The notes under the pieces are model-generated. The model worked only from the letters and a program-made list of their open reading frames with translations. It had not been told where the DNA came from and ran no database searches. From Megalonaias nervosa (taxonomy: Eukaryota > Mollusca > Bivalvia > Unionida > Unionidae), in the NCBI GenBank assembly GCA_016617855.1, contig JAECUM010012978.1:43302-107301 (forward strand): a stretch of DNA of 64,000 nt. The letters run 5' to 3'. The translations under genes and the position numbers were made by a program. Positions 57,900 through 64,000 of the stretch are shown piece by piece; position 1 is the stretch's first letter; the number at the start of each line of letters is the position of its first letter.

Positions 57900-59700
57900 C
57901 ATCTATCTTCCACTAGATTTAACTTCCAACAAAATAGAGCATGGGTGGGACTTCTATAATAGTTTAAATAAACATTGGGAGCACCTCACCCCAACCATAA
58001 CAAACCCCCACACTTCTACGTTTTTTAATACGTTATGCTCTTATTTTTGAGGGCATTCGAACTTATGTACCTAGTGTTTGAATAGTGAAACACGGGATCA
58101 GAAAATCAAGTGAAGCACAAAGACAAAACTGAATTATATGTAGATTTATTTCATTAACTCCTTCATGCTTTGTAAAATTTAGTCATCTTGTATAGCATTC
58201 TATGGATAGAACAACAATCATTTTTAATGCTGTATCCGATTAAATGTTTTGTTTCCAAGCATTTAATACTATTGCTAAATGAGATATTTTTTTTTTTTTT
58301 TTCATCACCGTAATACCTTCGATTCGTGTAATTATGACATGTTTTCCGTTGTGGTTTTTTAATTATAATTCGTTTATATACGCTTTATACAATGCTTATT
58401 ATAGCCGTTTTCATTGTTCTTGACACTTTTGCTGCATTTGGACATGACCTTGACATTACTTTTTAAAAATTGCACTGCTTTCACCTTTCAACATGATTAG
58501 TGAGTAAGCAAAGGAAGACTAAGCGAGTACGACGCTAGTTCTTAATGAGTTCAAGCTGAAATCCTCTTGGTAAAAGATAGTATTGAATGGTATTGAATAC
58601 TAGTCAATTTGCTTCAAAAATCATATTGCTGTATGAAGACTGCCAATTACGTTCACAGTTAATCTTTAGGCAAAATAAATGGAAAATGGAGTGAGATTTC
58701 TAAGAAATTTATACGGTTGGAGAATAAACACAAAAAAGGTAGCTTCATCAGAGAAGAATGATCCACGAGGGGTTGAACTTGGAAAACATTCAAAAGAATT
58801 GTAAAAATTCAAAGCAGAGAAATTAAAACAAGACAGAACTAAGGTGATAGCTGAAAGAACTCATATGAAACAAGTAGCTTGAACAAATTGTATTGCTTGA
58901 TAGGCGGTGTCTTTGGTTGCGATCGATGTATTCAAAGGCATAACAAACAAACTCAGTTTAAATAAAAATAACTTCCTTTCATCATAAGCTTCCTCAGAAA
59001 GATCAAACAATTAGAGAGCAGACCAATCAATTTCCAGAAATGCTTTAATTAATATATAGTTTTCAGCAAATAAATGGAAAGTGAGAGAAACAAATTGATG
59101 AACACTATTTAGCATGCGGCATTAAATTCAACCCTGACAGTTGGTTACAGCAAACTTTTAAAGACGTTTAAGCTGTTAGTAGGTTCACCAGCGAAATAAT
59201 TGATATGGAAGAAGCAATAAAGTTGATTATTTCAATTTCTCTGATTCAGTTTACAACTGAATATCGAATGACACAATGGTTATCAACTGAAAAACTAAGT
59301 ACATAACTCACTGAGTGCCAGGGGGACCGAAAGATAACAGAGTAGCGTGAAAAAAGTGTACTTACATTTTGATGTTGAAAAGCTAACCGTAAGACGTGAA
59401 TAGGAACAACAAGGTGGTAGTGAGAGAAGCAAACAATGTAATGACATGATCAGAGCTAGTGATGACTGACGCGAACAAAGAAAAAAAACCCCTGACAAAT
59501 CTTATACAATCTCTGTTTCTAGAAGAACTATCGCAAAGTCTAAGTATCTTATTTGTAGCTTTAAACGAGAGAAAACTTTTCGAGTGCAACACCAATGTAT
59601 TCAATATTGCCAATTACAGACAATAGAATTTATTTTCCGTCGATAAAGATGAACGAAATGAAAAATCATTTGGCTTAAGAGATCGAACGTTACATATGTG
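57900..59700. other. No gene assigned
   Basis: AT-rich. From 58,679 a 41-codon open frame (MENGVRFLRNLYGWR) and nearby lysine-rich text look like worn coding sequence, but nothing can be named. Confidence 0.35.
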
Positions 59701-59718
59701 TTAGAAAAAACTATTAAA

Positions 59719-59889
59719 CAGCATATATTTTTTTTTTTTTTTAAATGGGTATATGTTGACATAGCAGCTGTGTCAGGTGGTATGGCTTTAGGAGTTGCAC
59801 GAACAGCAACAAGACTTATTAGCCCTTTAGTTTTTATTGGGCTTAATGCAACTTTGGGTATGTTTCAAAAACTATTAAAGGCCAGCTAG
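59719..59889 (+). pseudogene. Hydrophobic glycine-rich coding fragment
   Basis: After a T-run the frame reads YVDIAAVSGGMALGVARTAT then RLISPLVFIGLNATLGMFQK and stops. One strongly hydrophobic Gly/Ala-rich segment and a basic end resemble the membrane-like part of the small Polinton-associated protein also suspected at 52261. There is no start codon of its own. A poly(A) of about 23 bases lies just downstream at 59904. Confidence 0.35.
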
Positions 59890-59903
59890 TATAGATTAAA
59901 GTT

Positions 59904-59926
59904 AAAAAAAAAAAAAAAAAAAAAAA
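59904..59926 (+). repeat. Poly(A) run
   Basis: About 23 A residues, 15 bp after the stop of the fragment at 59719. It could be a retroposition tail or chance. Confidence 0.85.
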
Positions 59927-60220
59927 CAAAACCACGATGAGATTGCATCCTCTGCTATGACTGCTAGAACATTATTAATGATATAGTTAGTACCTGTAAG
60001 CAATAATGAAATCGCACGTTGAATTTAATCCGATAAGTACGGAGTACAACAGTTACAAGGAAATTTTTACAAAATACAATTAGGTAAAAGTTTTTAATAC
60101 ACATAAAATACATAAGCTTAAGAAAAAATCAGGAAAGAAAAATAAATGAAGAGAAAAATAAATTTTAGCTGAACTTACATCACACAAAAGCATATTATGA
60201 TAACGGATACAACTTAAATC

Positions 60221-60622
60221 GTGATTTTTAGTTTTAAATCTCTGGAGGAAACAGACGAGAAGGATGATGCACTCGGTCAGTTAAAAAATAATGACCTAAA
60301 GTTTAACCACCGTATTACAAATTTAGCAGATCGTGTACATAAATCTGATGCAGTGTGTAAACGCTTTACACAAAAAAGACTTGACACTCAAACATCAAAG
60401 GTTTTTGAAGATAACTATCTGAACAATAAGAAAACATGGAGAGAAAATGTAGACAGTAAATTGACAACTAAAGAACAAAGCTCAAATGAAAAACCAACCA
60501 AAATCTCAGAACTACATAAGCAAATAGACAACAAGATGATTTCAGATTTCAATAACCGTATTACAAATTTTGTTGAACCTGTAAAATTGACTTATACGTT
60601 GTTTCGTATGTTTAATTTATAA
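60221..60622 (+). pseudogene. Coiled, repeat-containing protein fragment (fibre-like)
   Basis: A 133-codon open frame, mostly Lys/Asn/Glu-rich and probably helical. It contains FNHRITNLADRVHKSDAVCK and, about 95 residues later, FNNRITNFVEPV. The 'RITNLxxPxxxxDAVxKxY' pattern is typical of fibre/tail-type proteins in phages and in some Polinton-like elements (recalled, not searched). The nominal start is not ATG (TTG), so the 5' part is missing. It could be a fragment of an integrated element, alongside 59719 and 61112. Confidence 0.4.
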
Positions 60623-61069
60623 TGTTTGCTCGACCCTTTCATGTGATTGAGGGTTGTGCCATCCTGATTTTTGTCATTATTTTCATTAGTAATCAAGATG
60701 TTTACTAAAATTTTAGTTCAACGTTTATAAAATAGAAAATATTGGTCTACAGTTCGATCCAGTTACATTTTACACAAATTACCAATTCTGTTAACGAAAC
60801 GCACGAAAAGAAATTGTTTTCTTCCATGATTGCATCACAAGAGATGTAATTATTGACGTGGCGGTGATTATAACCTTAACAAATGTCATGCTTATTTCAA
60901 CAAGAATGAATTTGAAAGGAGTTTTGATGCTCTCTGAAATAAAATATAGGGAATCTTAACCTGAAAAGTGTTTCATTTGAGAAATAGAAACAATAATGAT
61001 TACTGTGCAAGGAATACCAAACATGGTTCATTCAAAACAGTATCATATAAATCAACAGCTCAGAGAAAT

Positions 61070-61145
61070 AACAAAATATTTATTTCAGGAGGAACAAAAA
61101 CACTGAAATAACAAAATATTTATTTCACGAGGAACAAAAACACTG
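61070..61145 (+). repeat. Tandem duplication, about 44 bp
   Basis: AACAAAATATTTATTTCA.G then AGGAACAAAAACACTGAA occurs twice in a row. The second copy leads into the open frame at 61112-61393. Confidence 0.88.
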
Positions 61146-61393
61146 AATTTGGTAATATTAGTGCTAATAATATTTATACAGACTTCCATTATTTATGTCT
61201 TGATGTGAGAAACACACCTAATAATAAAATGCATGGAACAAGATATAAATTAGGTCATGTTAATCAAGGAATACACATGCAAATAAACAGAACAGAAAAC
61301 GTAGATGCACACACAGTTTATATTTATTTTGCGTCAGGTAAATATTCCGATTGCTTTATTTCATGTGATTGTAAAAGTTATTTCAGTACATAA
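61112..61393 (+). pseudogene. Unassigned open frame after the duplication
   Basis: About 93 codons open to TAA. It reads NISANNIYTDFHYLCLDVRN, then HVNQGIHMQINRTENVD and YIYFASGKYSDCFISCDCKS. Coding-like and Cys-containing, with no ATG in a good position near its start. No family recognised. The same strand and the proximity to 60221 suggest one former gene or element. Confidence 0.3.
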
Positions 61394-62029
61394 ACACATA
61401 ACTAATCTCCTTCTGTCACTACATGTTTCATGTTATCACCATAATTGTGGACATTGTTGAAGCAGACGTTTATACATACACAATTTACTTAAAGCTAGCA
61501 CTTTAAAATCATTATAAATTGGTTTGGTACATTTTTTCTTCTTTAAACTAACTAACACCATATCTTTTTCTACACTTGTACTCCTTGCAAAATAAATATT
61601 CCTTTGAATTTTAAAATATTTGCTATTGTTAATACATATCTTAACATTCGTTCTATTCCTTAAATTCTCTATCTGTTTACCGAAAACATCAATGTTCATC
61701 AGTTTAAAAGTCTTTTCCAAGTTATTGGTTCTCTTTTTGTCTCAAATATGTATTCAACATAAACTTTCAGACATAGCTATTGATAAAATAAAACTATTAT
61801 ATACTTTAAGTTCTATTCGCAACTTAACCTAACTTCAAATTATGGCAGTGAATAACATGCGTGTTTCTTAACGTGAGTAATAATTTAGTTACTAAGGTTT
61901 TGGACCTATTTTATACTCATTCGATTGGTTCAGTAATGGACATGTAACAGACTCTAGGAATTCGTTTGTCTGGATAATCTTCTGTTGCAATTGGTTTGGT
62001 ACTTTGAAATCTGCTTCTCAAATTCCATA

Positions 62030-62072
<43 letters not shown>
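62030..62072 (+). repeat. AAT trinucleotide microsatellite
   Basis: About 14 copies of AAT. Confidence 0.96.
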
Positions 62073-62132
62073 GTACCCCTCCCCTCAAGTTACAGAATAT
62101 AGTCCTAAAAATAAAATTGTCTAAGCATAACG

Positions 62133-62272
62133 TTTACCTCTACATGCCAATCTGTCCATAGTGTTGACCTCTACGTGCCAATCTGTCCATAATGTTGACC
62201 TCTACGTGCCAATCTGTCCATAATGCATACCTCTAAATGCCAATCTACCCATAATGTTCACCTCTATATGCC
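62133..62272 (+). repeat. 31-bp tandem repeat, about 4.5 copies
   Basis: GTTGACCTCTACGTGCCAAT then CTGTCCATAAT, at an exact spacing of 31 in the central copies. Confidence 0.93.
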
Positions 62273-63856
62273 AGTTTTATTGGTGGTGGTGTTTGCATTT
62301 TATTTTTCTTTATCTTTTTTTACTTTCTCTTGCGCATTTAATGACATACGTTGGTGGAATTATTTTTATTAATTTGTTATTTTTAAGGGGTGTGTGTATT
62401 CATATGTGCATGTCCTTTTTGCAATGTCTTGGTCTTAGTTCTTTATAATCAGTTTCTGCAATGACTTATACTTATTTGTAACATTTATTTATGAAATCTG
62501 GTCGTCTATAAACTACAGACACAGAGTCCAGGTGAACTGAGTTAAGGTAAATAAAATTTTTTTATTGTTTTGAGTTTTACTGCGTTTATTGTCTGTGATA
62601 TATTTAGTAATTATCTGAGGCCAATTATTAATCTCCTTAATACATTCGGGGTCCCAATACAAAACAAAAGGAACTTTTAGTTGGAGTCTGTAGTGTGAAA
62701 CTTTAAATACAGAACCCAATTCAGGCATTATGCTTATTGTCTTATCTATTTCACCCTAAGCTCTTTTGTATTCATGTAATGATAATTCAGAATATAAATA
62801 ATTCAGACACATTTTGCAATAGTATTTTTTATCGTGCCTTCTGCTTAACTGACATTAAGTTTGACAAATTCTTTATTCCACCATAATGATAATTCTTTTC
62901 ATTAATTCCAATTAGCACATCCACGTGACTACGTATTTATCTTTCTGTCATTCTAACTGGTTTTAAACGTTTATGCAATGTTTCATAGACTTAAACAAAT
63001 ATATTAAATTCGTTCTCAATGTTTTATGTGTTGTATATATTTATTGGAGATTTATTTGTAATATTTTAATTATTTTATTTTTAATTTTATTTCATTTTCA
63101 TTCTGGAATTTTAAATATGAATCTCTTTTTATCGGTCAATATCTATGTATATATAGCGTTAAATAATTTATTCTAACAAAAGGTTCAACATATTTCGTGG
63201 CTAAATTTTGTATTTATCATCTCAATAGTATGAACTTTACTTTCCGTTTCATTTTGTTTTTTGTTCATTATGTTTAAAGTCAATCTTCTAGAATACCAGT
63301 CTTTATAAGATCATATGTCGTTATCTCACACCGAGTAAACTCAATAAATCTAAATGGACTTTTACTGGATCTAAATATTTAACTTAAGTACTTATTACAT
63401 TCCGTAAATATGGTTCAATTTATTCCATAAGAATAAAATTCTGGTTAACGTCATTATCTGCTGCTTCAAATATGAACTCGTATAAACACAAATTAAATGA
63501 GTTATGTAACATTCTTGACAATTTTATTTCTAATTTGAGCAACAAGTAAATTCAGTATGACATTTTAAGTTTTTACGATTGAATAATAAGCCCCTTTTGA
63601 CAATTTGTCCATGTTCGCAAGTAATTCTGCTTTGATTGTATTCTCTGTTTTTATCATTTCCTCCATTTTAATACCAGTCTGATTTAGTAATATTCGCAAA
63701 ATTTGTACACCTTTAGTATTGAGTATTGGAACGTTCCATTTTGGTCAGTCGTCGTATTTTTTACCACAATTCTAACATGCAATACTCTCTTCCGTTTATT
63801 CTGCTTTACTGCTGCATAAGAAGCTCACTTTCTTATTATTCTCTTAAATCATTGGC

Positions 63857-64000
63857 AACCGCTTCGGTGGCCTAAGTGGTTGGAGTGTCCGCCTCGGATG
63901 CGGAAGGTTGCGGGTTCGAACCCCGGCCGAGTCATATCAAAGACTTCTAAAAATGGTACTAACAGCTGCCTCGCATGGCGCTCAGCGTTAAGAGGTTAGT
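63857..64000 (+). mobile_element. SINE family A, cut by the window end
   Basis: Head ACCGCTTCGGTGGCCTAAGT with B box GGTTCGAACCC, then CAAAGACTTCTAAAAATGGT. This is the least mutated head of the four copies, so it is probably the youngest. Confidence 0.88.

Larger units (their letters stand above)
61394..63856. other. No gene seen
   Basis: AT-rich, with an AAT microsatellite (62030) and a 31-bp repeat (62133). No coding support. Confidence 0.5.

Overview
The window is animal nuclear DNA: AT-rich, intron-dominated and crowded with microsatellites, minisatellites, tRNA-derived SINEs and palindromic MITEs. The repeat style and the invertebrate-like coding sequence suggest a lophotrochozoan, most likely a mollusc (perhaps a bivalve). 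That is an inference; no species marker was recognised.

The one clear gene is on the + strand from 10,603 to 41,709. It encodes a GLIS1/GLIS3-type five-zinc-finger transcription factor. Eight coding exons can be placed to the base, all with GT/AG introns and matching phases: 10603-12164, 17291-17452, 20415-20525, 30042-30192, 37182-37284, 39254-39450, 40141-40281 and 41579-41709 (stop). They give 851 codons. The first exon seen opens in mid-codon, so at least one 5' coding exon is missing, either upstream of the window or unrecognised within bases 1-10,602. The protein has a Gli/GLIS-type N-terminal conserved region with a GHFGHL motif, two PPxY motifs, five C2H2 fingers, a polyQ run and a conserved C-terminal IYxD tail. 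A long AT-rich 3' UTR probably follows, possibly ending near the AATAAA at 45,388.

The introns and flanks are mostly repeats. Three SINE families occur: A (four copies, about 310 bp), B (three copies) and C (two copies); several have visible target-site duplications. A palindromic MITE of about 200 bp occurs nine times between 12.9 and 46.5 kb. Tandem arrays have 18, 31, 39, 43, 65 and 71 bp periods, and several families of degenerate 100-190 bp repeats recur in more than one place.

From 51.6 to 54.3 kb the composition shifts to visibly GC- and CpG-richer DNA. It carries a run of broken minus-strand coding fragments. One resembles the N-terminal part of the protein-primed PolB-like proteins of Polinton/Maverick-type elements, and another resembles a small protein I associate with the same elements. 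Short fragments at 59.7-61.4 kb on the + strand may come from a related element. A possible solo LTR ends near 57.87 kb. The window closes inside a family A SINE. No rRNA, functional tRNA gene, CRISPR array or bacterial feature was seen.
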